Shown in pieces: positions 17,899 through 27,180 of a stretch of DNA of 64,000 nt (position 1 is the stretch's first letter; each line of letters starts with the position of its first letter). Source of the DNA: an uncultured Muribaculaceae bacterium. GTDB taxonomy: Bacteria; Bacteroidota; Bacteroidia; Bacteroidales; Muribaculaceae. The notes under the pieces are model-generated. The model was given only the letters and a program-made list of their open reading frames with translations. It was not told where the DNA came from and did not search any database. The DNA lies in the NCBI GenBank assembly GCA_910578385.1, contig CAJTQV010000015.1, positions 1 through 64,000 of the forward strand, given 5' to 3'. The position numbers were made by a program, and so were the translations under genes.

Positions 17899-17939
17899 TG
17901 GAGACGTAAAACTTGGCTTTCTGAAATTTTACGTCTCCA
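17899..17939 (-). terminator. terminator after the purine nucleoside phosphorylase gene
   Basis: A perfect 13-bp inverted repeat: TGGAGACGTAAAA at 17899-17911 and its complement at 17927-17939, with a 15-base loop. On the minus strand it is followed by a T-rich run. It sits 20 bases beyond the stop codon of the upstream gene. Confidence 0.75.
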
Positions 17940-17958
17940 CCGGCTATTTCCGAAATAT

Positions 17959-18783
17959 TTAAATCCTCTCAAGCATCTGCTTGATGATGTGCGTCATGAC
18001 GGGCTGAGCCTTGATTGCTGCTTTCTGCACCTCCTCGTGTGTCGGCACTTCCTTGATATCCTTGCCGCCGAGGTCAGTGATTACCGAAACGCCGAATACC
18101 CTCATTCCGGCATGGTTGGCGACAATCACCTCCGGCACAGTCGACATGCCGACAGCATCGCCTCCGATCACACGGAAGTATTCATATTCGGCCGGAGTCT
18201 CGAAAGTCGGGCCGGGTGTACCCACATACACGCCATGCATAAGACGGATGTTGTCTTCTCGTGCAATATCGTCAGCCATGTTAACCAACGCGTTGCAATA
18301 TGCCTCGGTCATCGCCGGGAAGCGGGGGCCGAGTTCGTCGTAGTTCTTACCACGGAGCGGATTCTCGGGGAAGAGGTTGATATGGTCAGTGATGATCATG
18401 ACATCGCCGACACGGAATTCCTTGTTCATACCGCCGGCGGCGTTGCTGACGAAGAGAGTCTCTACACCGAGTTCACGCATGACGCGGACAGGGAAAGTGA
18501 CCTGCTTCATGTCATAACCCTCGTAGTAGTGGAACCTGCCCTGCATGGCCATGATGTACTTGCCACCGAGATTACCGAAAATGAGTTTTCCGGAATGGCC
18601 TTCCACTGTAGATACGGGGAAATTGGGGATAGTATGATAGTCGAGCTCCGCCTTGATCTCAATATGGTTCACGAGCTCGCCGAGACCTGTACCGAGAATC
18701 ACGGCTATCTGAGGAAGCTCACCGACTTTTTCCTTGATGAAAGCTGCGGTCTCCCTGATTGTTTCCAAATAAGTCTTTTCCAT
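17959..18783 (-). CDS. purine nucleoside phosphorylase (PNP I type)
   Basis: A 274-residue trimeric-type purine nucleoside phosphorylase, which cleaves inosine and guanosine to the base and ribose-1-phosphate. Phosphate-site blocks are GTGLGEL (about 31-37) and EGHSGKLIFG; the substrate region has MQGRFHYYEGY, SNAAGG, and GVYVGTPGPTFETPAEYEY, ending with GMSTVPEVI. Length is normal. The start at 18783 (MEKTYLETIR) is chosen over a longer frame of 14 extra codons with no family similarity. It lies about 105 bases downstream of lpxK. Confidence 0.93.
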   Translation of the reverse strand: MEKTYLETIRETAAFIKEKVGELPQIAVILGTGLGELVNHIEIKAELDYHTIPNFPVSTVEGHSGKLIFGNLGGKYIMAMQGRFHYYEGYDMKQVTFPVRVMRELGVETLFVSNAAGGMNKEFRVGDVMIITDHINLFPENPLRGKNYDELGPRFPAMTEAYCNALVNMADDIAREDNIRLMHGVYVGTPGPTFETPAEYEYFRVIGGDAVGMSTVPEVIVANHAGMRVFGVSVITDLGGKDIKEVPTHEEVQKAAIKAQPVMTHIIKQMLERI

Positions 18784-18889
18784 TAGTCTTTGATTTTGGG
18801 TTTTGAAGGTTGAAGGTGCATTCAAGCTGCACCATCAACTATATTTCTTAACGTTACCTTATGCCTGAGTGTTGGGCTGATAAAGATAT

Positions 18890-19978
18890 TTAACTTTTAC
18901 CTACGGCATCGACGAGATCTCCAATGAAATCGTTGCCATCAAGACCCGGTATCAGCCTGACTGAAATCGGCATATAATATGTGGTCTGCTTCAGCACCGG
19001 CGGGAAATAGGGATTATACGCCAGTCTCACAGCATCCTTTTCTGTTGTGATTATTATCTTTCTCTCTCCACGCAAACCGAGGAATTTATCCTTGAGCTGT
19101 TCAAGGTCCGCACGCGAATAATCATGATGATCCGGATAATGGCATACCACCACCTTGAACGGATATGATTTGAAGTAACGCACGAAACCACGCGGATTGG
19201 CAATACCGGTGACAAGCATCACAGTGTCGCGGGCCGTAAGCGCGCCAAGATCCACATGATATGGTCTGTCATCGGGAAAGACGGGCGTGAGCTCACCATA
19301 CTTGTAATTGGAGAAATACAATTTCTGGTAGGGCATCAGCTCAAGTTTTTTCGATATGAGCCTGTATGAAAGCGGCGACAACCCGGACGGACATTTTGTC
19401 ACAACCACCATGTCGGCACGGTTGCGCTGATGCGCGGATTCACGCAGGCGACCCATCGGCAACAGGGAATCGTCATATATCGGCCGGTTGTAATCCATAA
19501 GAAGGATGTTCACCTTCGGCTTGACATACCGGTGCTGAAAGGCATCATCAAGCAATATGAGCTGCGTTTCCGGAAACTGCCGCATCAACTCCTTGATACC
19601 CCTGCGGCGACTCTCGCACACAGCCACCTTTATCCGCGAGCCATGTTTGAGGTAAATCTGTAAAGGCTCGTCACCGATGCTGTCGGGGGTGCTGTTGGAA
19701 TTGGCAAGAATGAATCCCCTTGTCTTCCTTTTGTAGCCACGGCTCAGCACAGCGATATTGAAGGTGGACGACAACATACCAGCCACATATTCCACATGTG
19801 GTGTCTTGCCGGTGCCACCGACAGTTATGTTGCCTATGCTGACCACCGGGACATCAAATTCCTCGGTCGGGAAGACCTTGTGATCGAAAAGCCAGTTGCG
19901 CACATCAGTAACCCCTCCGTAGATCCAGGAGAGCGGCCTGAGCACGTATGGCAATATTTTATGTAAAGGGCTATTCAT
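18890..19978 (-). CDS. lpxK: tetraacyldisaccharide 4'-kinase
   Basis: A 362-residue LpxK, which adds the 4'-phosphate to the lipid A disaccharide at the inner face of the inner membrane. The P-loop GNITVGGTGKT lies at about 49-59, after a membrane-associated N-terminus, and LLDDAFQHR, typical of LpxK, follows near 140. It is in a run of minus-strand genes after sppA with a gap of 34 bases. With kdsA and kdsB elsewhere in the window it shows a normal Kdo-lipid A pathway. Confidence 0.93.
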   Translation of the reverse strand: MNSPLHKILPYVLRPLSWIYGGVTDVRNWLFDHKVFPTEEFDVPVVSIGNITVGGTGKTPHVEYVAGMLSSTFNIAVLSRGYKRKTRGFILANSNSTPDSIGDEPLQIYLKHGSRIKVAVCESRRRGIKELMRQFPETQLILLDDAFQHRYVKPKVNILLMDYNRPIYDDSLLPMGRLRESAHQRNRADMVVVTKCPSGLSPLSYRLISKKLELMPYQKLYFSNYKYGELTPVFPDDRPYHVDLGALTARDTVMLVTGIANPRGFVRYFKSYPFKVVVCHYPDHHDYSRADLEQLKDKFLGLRGERKIIITTEKDAVRLAYNPYFPPVLKQTTYYMPISVRLIPGLDGNDFIGDLVDAVGKS

Positions 19979-20012
19979 TCAGCAACTAAATTATTCGGTT
20001 AATACGGTCGCG

Positions 20013-21812
20013 CTACATCTGGATACGGAATTCCGGCATTCGCGCCTGGACAGGCTTGCGTCCCAGGATTCTCCGCAGCAGATATGTACGCAGGAACTCC
20101 TCATCGCGGGCATCGACGGCCTGCTTCAACTCTCCCATTGTAGTGGAACTGAGCTGAATCATATTCCATATCGATGGGGACACCTCAGGATAAGCGGCGA
20201 CATCGTAACTGTCACCCAATCCTGCTTTCGATGCTGTCCAGTCTATGGCGTTGCGGAGATAAGCCAGAGAATCCACGAGCCCGATGCGGCGCGCTGTCGA
20301 TGCTGACCACACACGGCCTTCAGCAATGCGGAGTACATCAGCCTTCTTCATCCTGCGGCCTTTGGCCACACGCGAGGTAAAATCATCGTATCCCCGGTCA
20401 ACATACTTCTGCATCACCGCAAGCTGGGTATCGTCCAAAGGCTTGAAACCATTCGGGAAAGCTGCGCCCGGATTGGTGCTGACGGTTGCGACGTTGACCC
20501 CGAGTTTGTCAAGTGTGCCCTTGAAGTTGGGGAGCAATCCGAAAATACCGATTGAACCGGTTATTGTAAGAGGATCCGCGAAAATCTTGTCGGCATTGGC
20601 CGAAATCCAGTAACCACCCGATGCCGCGTAGTCTCCCATAGAAACAGCAAGCGGCTTACCCTTCGACTGGAAATAATCGAGAGCCTCACCTATCTGGGTA
20701 CTTCCATATACGGATCCTCCGGGAGAGTTGACTCTCAGCACAAGACCCTTGACATTATCGTCGTCGGCAAGCTTGACAATGACCGGCACAAGATCCTCAT
20801 AATTAATCTGGTTCTTGTTGCCATCGGCAATCTCACCACTCGCGTAGAGAACTGCAATCTGCTTTTTTGAGCCGTATGCGTCGGCCCACGGACTTTGTGA
20901 AACGAGTGTGCGGGGGCTGACAAAATTGAGTTTGTCTACCTCGCGTCCGGAAATTTCGGCAAGACGGCTGTTGTACTGACGTTCGTACATCAGAGAGTCA
21001 ACAAGCCCCGCCTTGACAGCTTTGTCGGCCTTGGCAAAGGAGATATAGTCAACACTTACGAGTGAGTCTACCGACGCCGCAGTCACACCCTTGCGCGCCG
21101 ATGCTATTTCGGAACGTATATACCCCCACATGCTTCCGAGAAGAGTATCCATCTGGGCACGCGCAGGTTCACTCATGTTATCGAGAATGTAGGGTTCTAC
21201 GGCCGATTTATATGTACCGACCTTCACAACCTGAAACTGAACGCCAAGTTTGTCAAGAAGTCCCTTGTAATACATGCTCGATGATGAAAGTCCCTGAAGT
21301 CCCATCTCACCGGCAGGATTCATATAAATCTTGTCAGCAACCGAGGCCACGAAATAACAGCCTTGGGAGAATGAACCGGCATAGGCAAGAATCTTCTTCT
21401 TACCGTCGGTTGTCTTGCGGAACTCAAGCAGCTCATGACGGATTGCATCGAGAGTAGCGGGACCGGCAGAGAGCGCGCCACATTTCAGACTGATCGCCAC
21501 GATGTTGTCATTCACGGCAGCCTCGCGTATGGCCTGGACAATGACATCGAGTGTCTGTGGTGCCTGGAGATTTCCCTGCACCAATAACATGATGTCGGGC
21601 TCGGCGGCACTTTCTCTTTCGTCGATTGTACCGCTGAGGTCAATGACAAGTATGCTGCGCTTTTTGACCTGCTCAGTCTGCGTAGCCTTTGACAGAGCCA
21701 TATTTCCGGCAAGCCCTATCACAAGAAGAAAGGCCGACACAAGAAACAGAGCCAGTGCGATCCATGCTCCCACAAATGAGGAGAGCATGTTTAGAAAGAA
21801 TTTTTTGAGCAT
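20013..21812 (-). CDS. sppA: signal peptide peptidase SppA (long, 67-kDa type)
   Basis: A 599-residue SppA with an N-terminal membrane anchor (about 13-36) and two ClpP-like domains. The catalytic lysine is Lys202 (GTYKSAVEP) in the first domain and the serine is Ser398 (GDYAASGGYW) in the second, as in the long E. coli form. The enzyme degrades leftover signal peptides and other membrane peptides on the periplasmic side. It lies 18 bases after glmM and 34 before lpxK. Confidence 0.94.
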   Translation of the reverse strand: MLKKFFLNMLSSFVGAWIALALFLVSAFLLVIGLAGNMALSKATQTEQVKKRSILVIDLSGTIDERESAAEPDIMLLVQGNLQAPQTLDVIVQAIREAAVNDNIVAISLKCGALSAGPATLDAIRHELLEFRKTTDGKKKILAYAGSFSQGCYFVASVADKIYMNPAGEMGLQGLSSSSMYYKGLLDKLGVQFQVVKVGTYKSAVEPYILDNMSEPARAQMDTLLGSMWGYIRSEIASARKGVTAASVDSLVSVDYISFAKADKAVKAGLVDSLMYERQYNSRLAEISGREVDKLNFVSPRTLVSQSPWADAYGSKKQIAVLYASGEIADGNKNQINYEDLVPVIVKLADDDNVKGLVLRVNSPGGSVYGSTQIGEALDYFQSKGKPLAVSMGDYAASGGYWISANADKIFADPLTITGSIGIFGLLPNFKGTLDKLGVNVATVSTNPGAAFPNGFKPLDDTQLAVMQKYVDRGYDDFTSRVAKGRRMKKADVLRIAEGRVWSASTARRIGLVDSLAYLRNAIDWTASKAGLGDSYDVAAYPEVSPSIWNMIQLSSTTMGELKQAVDARDEEFLRTYLLRRILGRKPVQARMPEFRIQM

Positions 21813-21830
21813 ACCTGTATCCTTAAAGAA

Positions 21831-23216
21831 TTACTTGATTGATTCGATTACAGAAATCATGTCACGGCCGAGGCTGTCGGCTTTATCCATGGTCTCAGCC
21901 TCGCTGTAGATGCGGATGATGGGTTCGGTGTTGGATTTTCTGAGGTGAACCCAGCAGTCTGGGAAATCGATCTTCACACCATCAATGTCGGTAACTTTCT
22001 GGTCAGCATATTTTTTCTTGACGGCCTCAAGAATAGCATCAACATCGATGTCGGGTGTGAGTTCGATCTTGTTTTTAGCTATAGCATACTGCGGAAGTCC
22101 CGCCTTGATCTCCGACACCTTCTTTCCTGATTTAGCCATCAGCGTAAGGAAGAGGGCCACACCTACGAGAGCGTCACGGCCATAGTGGATTTCGGGATAT
22201 ATGATTCCGCCATTGCCTTCGCCGCCGATAACGGCACCGACCTCTTTCATTTTTGTGACTACGTTCACCTCACCGACAGCGGCTGCTGAATATGTGCACC
22301 CGTGCTTCTCGGTCACATCTCTCAGTCCGCGAGATGAGCTGAGATTCGACACGGTCGCACCCGGAGTGTGCGCGAGCACGTAGTCTGCCACAGCCACAAG
22401 AGTGTTTTCCTCGACAAACATCTCACCGTTTTCCATTACGATTGCCAGACGGTCAACGTCCGGGTCAACCACAAAGCCTACATCGGCCGTAGAGTCACGC
22501 ATGACACCGGCAATCTGAGTGAGATTCTGCGGTATCGGTTCGGGAGTATGGGCGAAGTGACCTGTGGCCTCGCAGTTCAGTTCGATGATGTTCCTGACAC
22601 CGAGAGCACGCAGGAGCTGCGGAATGACAACTCCGCCGATCGAGTTGACAGCATCGACGGCCACAGTGAAATCAGCTTTGCGTATTGCCTCGACATCTAC
22701 AAGGGGAAGATTCTTCACCGCGTCGACATGATGAAGGATATAAGCGTCGTTCACATACTCCTTGCCAAGTTCCATAACACCGGCAAACTCATAGTCTCCC
22801 TCGTCAGCGATTCTTATGACCTCCTTGCCTTCGGCATCGTTGAGGAACTCGCCGTGTGAGTTGAGAAGCTTCAAAGCATTCCACTGGATAGGGTTATGGC
22901 TCGCGGTGATGATTATGCCTCCACATGCGTTTTCGGATGTAACAGCAAGTTCAGTAGTGGGAGTGGTAGCCATGCCGATATTGATGACATCGAAGCCCAT
23001 TGAAAGAAGAGTTCCTACAACCAGATGGCTTACCATCGGGCCAGATATACGGGCATCGCGGCCAACCACAATCGAATTTGACTGACCCTTATATGACTTT
23101 CTGATAAAAGCTGCGTATGCGGCTGTGAATTTCACTACATCGACTCCGCTGAGTCCTTCGCCGACCGGGCCACCGATGGTGCCGCGGATGCCTGAGATAG
23201 ATTTAATCAGAGACAT
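21831..23216 (-). CDS. glmM: phosphoglucosamine mutase / phosphohexomutase
   Basis: A 461-residue alpha-D-phosphohexomutase. The phosphoserine loop is TASHNP (Ser106), the metal loop is DPDVDRL near 240, the sugar-binding loop contains GEGNGG, and the phosphate loop near the end is RKSNTEPIIRIY. The most likely role is conversion of glucosamine-6-phosphate to glucosamine-1-phosphate for UDP-GlcNAc synthesis; a phosphomannomutase role cannot be ruled out. The ATG at 23216 is two bases beyond the stop of the upstream gene, so the pair is probably coupled. A TTG two codons earlier is not needed. Confidence 0.85.
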   Translation of the reverse strand: MSLIKSISGIRGTIGGPVGEGLSGVDVVKFTAAYAAFIRKSYKGQSNSIVVGRDARISGPMVSHLVVGTLLSMGFDVINIGMATTPTTELAVTSENACGGIIITASHNPIQWNALKLLNSHGEFLNDAEGKEVIRIADEGDYEFAGVMELGKEYVNDAYILHHVDAVKNLPLVDVEAIRKADFTVAVDAVNSIGGVVIPQLLRALGVRNIIELNCEATGHFAHTPEPIPQNLTQIAGVMRDSTADVGFVVDPDVDRLAIVMENGEMFVEENTLVAVADYVLAHTPGATVSNLSSSRGLRDVTEKHGCTYSAAAVGEVNVVTKMKEVGAVIGGEGNGGIIYPEIHYGRDALVGVALFLTLMAKSGKKVSEIKAGLPQYAIAKNKIELTPDIDVDAILEAVKKKYADQKVTDIDGVKIDFPDCWVHLRKSNTEPIIRIYSEAETMDKADSLGRDMISVIESIK

Positions 23217-23218
23217 AA

Positions 23219-23821
23219 TCAATATTCTGCTTTAAAATATTTTAGATTCTTGAATAAGTAAGGTATGCACTCGCTTGTGTTCGAGGTGAAACCTTCTGTA
23301 GATTTTACGACCAGATCGACCTCACAACCATATCCGAGGTAGTTGAGAGGAAGCTGGATGCCGGTACCATATTGCGTGGTCGATGGCAATATAGTGTTGC
23401 CGTAGACAAAGCTGGTGTTGCCGAAAGAGTTGTTCATGTTCTCAGAATTACCTGTGCCCGGCACGTCGATGGTATCATACTGATACATGGCGGTAACACT
23501 GTAGGCCATGAAACGGAAATAGACCGTCTCACCCTTCTTCGCACGGTTGTTCATATCACCCTGGTTCAGGACACGCATATAGACAGAGCCGTCGCTGTTC
23601 ATTCTGTAGAAGGGAGCATTCTCTCCGACCTCAAATACAGAATCGGCGGGAACCTTTTCCTCGACACGCTGCTGACAGAGATACCAGTTGACGGCAGCCT
23701 TCTCGTCGCGAAGCATGTCGGAATAGCTTTTCCCCTCCTTGCACGATGAGGCAAGCAGAGCTACGGCACTGAAAATGGCCGTCAGCATCAACAGGGAGGT
23801 ATATTTTGTTTTCTTATTCAT
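23219..23821 (-). CDS. DUF4827 lipoprotein
   Basis: A 200-residue lipoprotein with a signal peptide and lipobox (ALLASSC, Cys27). The body matches what I know as DUF4827, a family limited to Bacteroidales and related to FKBP-like or gliding-type lipoproteins; motifs include NWYLCQQRVE and GTGIQLPLNYLGYGCEVDLVV. Its role is unknown. It lies directly upstream of glmM (two-base gap), so the two are co-transcribed. Confidence 0.8.
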   Translation of the reverse strand: MNKKTKYTSLLMLTAIFSAVALLASSCKEGKSYSDMLRDEKAAVNWYLCQQRVEEKVPADSVFEVGENAPFYRMNSDGSVYMRVLNQGDMNNRAKKGETVYFRFMAYSVTAMYQYDTIDVPGTGNSENMNNSFGNTSFVYGNTILPSTTQYGTGIQLPLNYLGYGCEVDLVVKSTEGFTSNTSECIPYLFKNLKYFKAEY

Positions 23822-23857
23822 ATTCTGTTATATGTGAATGCATTCAAACTTTCAGGT

Positions 23858-24907
23858 TTATCGGAGTTCAAGTTTATCGAGTCGGGCCGGCAGATGCTTG
23901 TCATAGTCCTGCATATGCTCCAGGAATACTTCCCGGCACTGTTCGAGGGTGCCGTAGAATTCGCCGCCGGCAGCCATGAGATGACCGCCTCCATTGAAAA
24001 GATCCTTGCAGATGTCGCACACCGGGAAATCGAACTTGCTCCGGGTCGAGACCTTTATGCAATCAGAATCCTCGCGCATGAACACACTGTAGACTATTCC
24101 CCTGATATTGAGCGGCATATTTACCAGTCCCTCGGTGTCACCTTTCTGATACTTGAATTGCTCCAGGTCTTCTTTCGAGAGGACTATCAGGGCACATCGC
24201 GAACGCTCGAATATGGTAAGCCGCTCAAGCAGAGCGAAACTATTGAGTCGCAACGCATCGAACGACGTTGACTTCAAAGCCTCGTCAACGATACGCTTCT
24301 TGTCAACGCCCTTGTCGAGGAGCCGCATCATTATTTCATAAATCTCCGGATTGTTACAGTTTACCGTGAAATTCTGAGTATCGGTGATTATACCGGTCAG
24401 AAGACATGTGGCAGATTCAAGATTGACGGCACTGTAGAAACCGGCGGCCGCGATAACCCTGAAAGTCAGCTCGCAGGCCGATGACATCTCCGGATAAGAG
24501 AACATGACATTGCACTCAATGTCGGGCTCACGGTGATGGTCAATCAGAATCTTGTCGCACGCAGCTCCGGAAATAAGCGGTGCGAGATCACCCTGCCGTT
24601 TTGCAGTGTTGAAATCGCACATGATGATAAGACCTGCCTCGTTTACAAGCCGGCTGCAATAGGGGTCATACTGCGTATGGACCACAATCTCCTTTGCCCC
24701 GGGCAGAAATGACAGAGAGCGCGGAATCCGGTCGGGAATCACGACGTTGACTTCCTTGCCGAGCGACTTCAGAAGATGATACAGACCCAGCGTGCTCCCG
24801 ATGGCATCGCCGTCAGGACGCATATGGCAGGTGAGAACAATGCGCTCATGCTTATCAAGCAGTCGCTTGAACTCATTCACATCTTCCGAATTCAATATAT
24901 TCTTCAT
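23858..24907 (-). CDS. DHH/DHHA1 phosphoesterase (NrnA-like)
   Basis: A 349-residue DHH-family phosphoesterase of the NrnA type, which hydrolyses nanoRNA or 3',5'-phosphoadenosine phosphate. The metal-binding blocks are PDGDAIGS (about 31-38), CDFNTAKRQG, and IDHHREP; the C-terminal DHHA1 part has GGGHLMAAGG. The start at 24907 is preferred over one seven codons upstream. The promoter-like TATATTTG at 24933-24926 lies close ahead. Confidence 0.88.
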   Translation of the reverse strand: MKNILNSEDVNEFKRLLDKHERIVLTCHMRPDGDAIGSTLGLYHLLKSLGKEVNVVIPDRIPRSLSFLPGAKEIVVHTQYDPYCSRLVNEAGLIIMCDFNTAKRQGDLAPLISGAACDKILIDHHREPDIECNVMFSYPEMSSACELTFRVIAAAGFYSAVNLESATCLLTGIITDTQNFTVNCNNPEIYEIMMRLLDKGVDKKRIVDEALKSTSFDALRLNSFALLERLTIFERSRCALIVLSKEDLEQFKYQKGDTEGLVNMPLNIRGIVYSVFMREDSDCIKVSTRSKFDFPVCDICKDLFNGGGHLMAAGGEFYGTLEQCREVFLEHMQDYDKHLPARLDKLELR

Positions 24908-24966
24908 TCTATTTTGTTCAATTTGCAAATATAATAAATTCCGTGTAAAGAACAGGCATCGGCGCC

Positions 24967-25236
24967 CTACTTTTTTTCTTTATCGTCGGATTTACCTCCG
25001 CAACCGAGAAAATCCGTTTTCTTGGAGCAATCGTCAGTCTGCGGACAATCGCCGCACGACACAGGCATCTTATCCTCCTGCTCGCGAAGTGTCTTCTTCT
25101 TGCAACTGTCGGCCAAGCCACAGCCGCAGCAGGGCGACGCGCCACCTTTCTTTTTACGGGCAAGATGATACACGGTCCATATAATTACCACAGCGAGAAT
25201 TATGAACACTATCACGTATTGTATTTTCTGAGTCAT
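24967..25236 (-). CDS. small Cys-rich single-pass membrane protein
   Basis: An 89-residue protein: a membrane helix at about 5-25, a short basic stretch (ARKKK), then ten cysteines in the cytoplasmic tail, among them CCGCG, CGDC and C-X5-C spacings. It resembles the Cys-rich membrane protein that accompanies FeoB, but no feo gene is seen nearby. The cysteines suggest metal or Fe-S binding. Its start overlaps the topB stop as ATGA, so it is translated together with topB. Confidence 0.7.
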   Translation of the reverse strand: MTQKIQYVIVFIILAVVIIWTVYHLARKKKGGASPCCGCGLADSCKKKTLREQEDKMPVSCGDCPQTDDCSKKTDFLGCGGKSDDKEKK

Positions 25237-27125
25237 GCTTCTTGTTTTGACTTTGCTGATTTTTTCTTTTTTTCTTTCTGTCCGGCTTCTTCGCTGACGG
25301 CCTGAATACGACGGTTAGAAGCATCGCGCATAACAGCCAGGGTTATCTCCGAAATCATCTGTTTGAGCTGGTCAATAAATTCAGGTGCACTGTATGTGCC
25401 TCGCTCAATCTGTCTTAGCCGACCCTCCCAGATACCGGTAAGGCGCGCGCTTTTCAGCAGGTCTTCCTTTATGATGGAAATCAGGTCTATTCCGGCCTGT
25501 GTGGCACGCAGCGACTTGCGTTCCTGACGGATATATCCTCGTTTATATAGAGTCTCGATTATTCCGGCACGGGTTGACGGCCGTCCTATACCGTTGGCCT
25601 TGAGTGATTCTCGCAAATCCTCGTCATCGACAGTGGATCCGGCTGTTTCCATAGCCTTCAGCAGGGTTCCCTCGGTATAGTACTTGGGAGGCTGCGTCGT
25701 CTTCTTGGCGAGCTGTGGCTCGTGAGGTCCGGATTCACCTACGGTAAACACGGGGAGCACAGCCGAATCGGAATCTTTGTCTGAATCCTGTGCCTGGGAA
25801 TTATCTTTCGACTTGGCATAGACATCTTTCCAGCCCGGTGCGACAATCACACGTCCCGTGGCCTTGAAGTTCACATTATCAACTTTGGCAGCCACCGTGG
25901 TCTGCTCATATTCGCAGTCGGGATAGAACGCCGCAATAAAGCGCAACGCTACCGTATGGAACACTCTTTTCTCGTCAAGAGAGAGAGAGGGTGGCAACGG
26001 CTGTCCTGTCGGAATAATGGCGTGGTGGTCTGTAACCTTGGAATTGTCGAATACCTTCTTGCTCTTGCGCAACTTGGATCCGACAATCGGAGCCACCAGA
26101 GGAGCATAGGGTTTGAGGCTTGTCAGGATTCCTTTGCACTTCGGGTAAATGTCATCGGTAAGATAAGTCGTATCTACACGTGGGTAGGTAGTGAGCTTCT
26201 TCTCGTATAGTGACTGGATTGTGCGCAGGGTGAGGTCCGCGCTCATGCTGAACTTCTTGTTACACTCCACCTGAAGCGAAGTAAGGTCGAAAAGTCTCGG
26301 CGGCGCTTCCTTCGCTTTCTTTTTGGTTATACCTGTGATTTCGAGAGGGAAGTTCTTCAATTTCTCGACTACGGGAAGCCCTTCACTCTCATTCTCGAAT
26401 GGTTTCAACGACGAAGTGAAGATTGTATCGCGGTATTTGGTGCGTAGTTCCCAGGAATCTTTAGGAACAAAATTGTCGATTTCGTTCTGACGATTCACCA
26501 CAAGTGCAAGCGTGGGGGTCTGCACGCGTCCTATGGATAGAATCTGGCGGTTGGTGCCATATTTGAGAGTGTAGAGACGTGTGGCATTCATGCCGAGAAG
26601 CCAGTCCCCTATCGCGCGGCAGAGCCCGGCTGTGTAGAGAGGCTGCAAATCTTTCTGGTCGCGAAGGTGGGCGAAACCCTCACGCACGGCCTCGTCGGTA
26701 AGCGAGCTTACCCAGAGTCGCTTCACCGGCTTGTTGCACCCTGCCTTCTGCATGACCCACCGCTGTATAAGCTCACCCTCCTGCCCGGCATCGCCGCAGT
26801 TTATAATCTCGTCACAATTCTCGATAAGAGTTTTGATTGTGTTGAACTGTTGCTCTATGCCACGGTCATTCTTGAGGCGTATGCCGAACTTGTCCGGAAT
26901 CATCGGAAGGTATCCGAGACCCCAGAAACGCCATTGCGGCTTGTAATCAGCAGGCTCCTTAAGTTCACACAGATGTCCGAACGTCCAGGTCACACAATAG
27001 CCGTTGCCCTCGTAATATCCGGGCCTCTGGGCATTTGCGCCAAGTATGCGTGCTATGTCGCGACCGACACTCGGTTTCTCGGTTATGCAGAGAATCAAGA
27101 TTCTAATTATTAATTTTAATGGCAT
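25233..27125 (-). CDS. topB: DNA topoisomerase III (type IA)
   Basis: A 630-residue type IA topoisomerase. The TOPRIM domain starts at residue 11 (ILCITEKPSVGRDIA), with the acidic block GDAGQEGEL at about 111-119. The active-site tyrosine is Tyr314 in TTYPRVDTTYL. The C-terminus is a basic Lys-rich tail with no zinc-finger repeats. The gene follows mazG by about 55 bases. The first ten residues before the TOPRIM strand are longer than usual, so the true start could be slightly later, but no better ATG exists. Confidence 0.93.
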   Translation of the reverse strand: MPLKLIIRILILCITEKPSVGRDIARILGANAQRPGYYEGNGYCVTWTFGHLCELKEPADYKPQWRFWGLGYLPMIPDKFGIRLKNDRGIEQQFNTIKTLIENCDEIINCGDAGQEGELIQRWVMQKAGCNKPVKRLWVSSLTDEAVREGFAHLRDQKDLQPLYTAGLCRAIGDWLLGMNATRLYTLKYGTNRQILSIGRVQTPTLALVVNRQNEIDNFVPKDSWELRTKYRDTIFTSSLKPFENESEGLPVVEKLKNFPLEITGITKKKAKEAPPRLFDLTSLQVECNKKFSMSADLTLRTIQSLYEKKLTTYPRVDTTYLTDDIYPKCKGILTSLKPYAPLVAPIVGSKLRKSKKVFDNSKVTDHHAIIPTGQPLPPSLSLDEKRVFHTVALRFIAAFYPDCEYEQTTVAAKVDNVNFKATGRVIVAPGWKDVYAKSKDNSQAQDSDKDSDSAVLPVFTVGESGPHEPQLAKKTTQPPKYYTEGTLLKAMETAGSTVDDEDLRESLKANGIGRPSTRAGIIETLYKRGYIRQERKSLRATQAGIDLISIIKEDLLKSARLTGIWEGRLRQIERGTYSAPEFIDQLKQMISEITLAVMRDASNRRIQAVSEEAGQKEKKKKSAKSKQEA

Positions 27126-27180
27126 GAATGGTATCCGGCTACCGCCGATACCGTAATAATTCCGGAACTATCCCGGTTTC

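Noticed and set aside
24967..25236. Member of a feoAB operon
   Set aside because: No feoA or feoB is in the neighbourhood; the neighbours are topB and nrnA-like.
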